Source of the DNA: Veillonella sp.
GTDB lineage: Bacteria; Bacillota; Negativicutes; Veillonellales; Veillonellaceae
Reading direction: 5' to 3'
Assembly (NCBI GenBank): GCA_019419725.1
Contig: DXZL01000094.1
Span: 1-5,749 of the forward strand
DNA: 5,749 bases
Shown here: piece by piece, positions 5,241 through 5,749 of the stretch
Layout of the letters: every line of letters begins with the position of its first letter
Numbering within the stretch: position 1 is the first letter of the stretch
Program-made: the position numbers and the translations under genes
Notes under the pieces: model-generated
Told to the model about the DNA's origin: nothing
What the model saw: only the letters and a program-made list of their open reading frames with translations
Databases searched by the model: none

Positions 5241-5747
5241 ATGGCAGAAGCATTAGGACAAGAACTGTTAATTGATTTATATTCCTGCGATGAAGATGCA
5301 ATTTCATCCGCTACAGCTGTACAAGAAAGTGTAGCAACTGCATTTGATTTAGCTGACCTTGATGTTGATGAAATCAGTTGTCAAGTTATGGACGAGGAGA
5401 TCGCCCTCCTATCTGTTGCACCAGGCTTTCACTTTACATTGCACACATATCCTGCTCTAGGCTATGTGGCTGTTGATTTGTATTCTTTTGAGCAATCCTT
5501 ACCGCTTACATTGATTATGAAAGCGTTACGTAAATCTTTCAGAGCTGAAAAGGTAAAAGCAACAAGTGTACAACGTGGCGACTTTGGTAACGAACGTGAT
5601 ATGAAACCACGTCGCAAAACTAAAATCACTACACTTGGTCGTGTTTCTCGCACACGTATCCAATTAAAACAAACAGGCGGCAAGTTGAAAAAACAAAGTG
5701 CTAAGGTTATCAAAACATTAGCTAAAAAAAGTGGCCTAAAAAAATAA
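5241..5747 (+). CDS. SpeD-like protein (AdoMet decarboxylase fold) lacking pyruvoyl-forming and catalytic residues, with basic tail
   Basis: The N-terminus (LGQELLIDLYSCDED, 5-19) and the core around LHTYPALGYVAVDLY (67-81) match prokaryotic S-adenosylmethionine decarboxylase (SpeD), the pyruvoyl enzyme of spermidine synthesis. Aligned from memory to Thermotoga maritima SpeD, the self-cleaving Ser63 is Phe63, catalytic Cys83 is Phe83, and the GVSG segment with Ser55 is not recognisable; only His68 remains. Without Ser63 the pyruvoyl cofactor should not form, so decarboxylase activity is unlikely. Residues 119-168 form a tail with 19 Lys/Arg and one acidic residue, absent from ordinary SpeD, suggesting nucleic-acid, ribosome or other polyanion contact. 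The 168-residue start at 5241 is chosen because AGAAGGTG (5228-5235) precedes it and the SpeD N-terminus begins there; the ATGs at 5208 and 5223 lack such support. No signal peptide or membrane segment is seen. Divergent from ctsR, with shared regulatory DNA. Function is unknown. Confidence 0.8.
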   Translation: MAEALGQELLIDLYSCDEDAISSATAVQESVATAFDLADLDVDEISCQVMDEEIALLSVAPGFHFTLHTYPALGYVAVDLYSFEQSLPLTLIMKALRKSFRAEKVKATSVQRGDFGNERDMKPRRKTKITTLGRVSRTRIQLKQTGGKLKKQSAKVIKTLAKKSGLKK

Positions 5748-5749
5748 CA

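Noticed and set aside
5462..5713. An 83-codon open frame on the minus strand
   Set aside because: It is antisense to the SpeD-like gene, which has recognisable homology, promoters and a Shine-Dalgarno; the antisense frame has none of these.

Overview
The window comes from a low-GC diderm Firmicute of the Negativicutes, most likely Veillonella or a close relative. That assignment is inferred from protein character, AT-rich spacers and gene order; no 16S or other marker is present. Almost all of it is the class III heat-shock / protein-quality-control locus, read leftwards on the minus strand in the order ctsR, mcsA, mcsB, clpC, radA. The same order is known from Bacillus subtilis. One further gene on the right is read divergently from ctsR.

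Right to left on the minus strand: ctsR (5027-4548) encodes the repressor, mcsA (4541-4002) the zinc/UVR adaptor-activator, and mcsB (3989-2928) the protein-arginine kinase. These three are packed tightly (6- and 12-nt gaps, Shine-Dalgarno sequences overlapping or abutting the upstream stop codons) and form one transcription unit. A 226-bp spacer with two hairpins and candidate promoter elements separates them from clpC (2701-254), the AAA+ unfoldase that feeds phospho-arginine-marked proteins to ClpP. A 170-bp spacer follows, with a perfect 15-bp hairpin and U-tract (a good intrinsic terminator) placed only about 20 nt before the radA start. Only the first 27 codons of radA (83-1) are in the window.

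The 213-bp divergent region between ctsR and the rightward gene is the regulatory core. It holds a near-consensus ctsR promoter whose 17-bp spacer is built from two CtsR-like AGTCAAA heptads, further heptads on both strands including a 10-bp inverted repeat, and two good promoters facing right. The heptads are not in the textbook CtsR arrangement, and CtsR itself has Leu in the normally tetraglycine wing loop.

The rightward gene (5241-5747) encodes a protein with the prokaryotic S-adenosylmethionine decarboxylase (SpeD) fold. Its pyruvoyl-forming serine and catalytic cysteine positions are both phenylalanine, and it carries a strongly basic tail of about 50 residues. It looks like a SpeD-derived pseudoenzyme of unknown function under possible CtsR control, and is the least explained item in the window.
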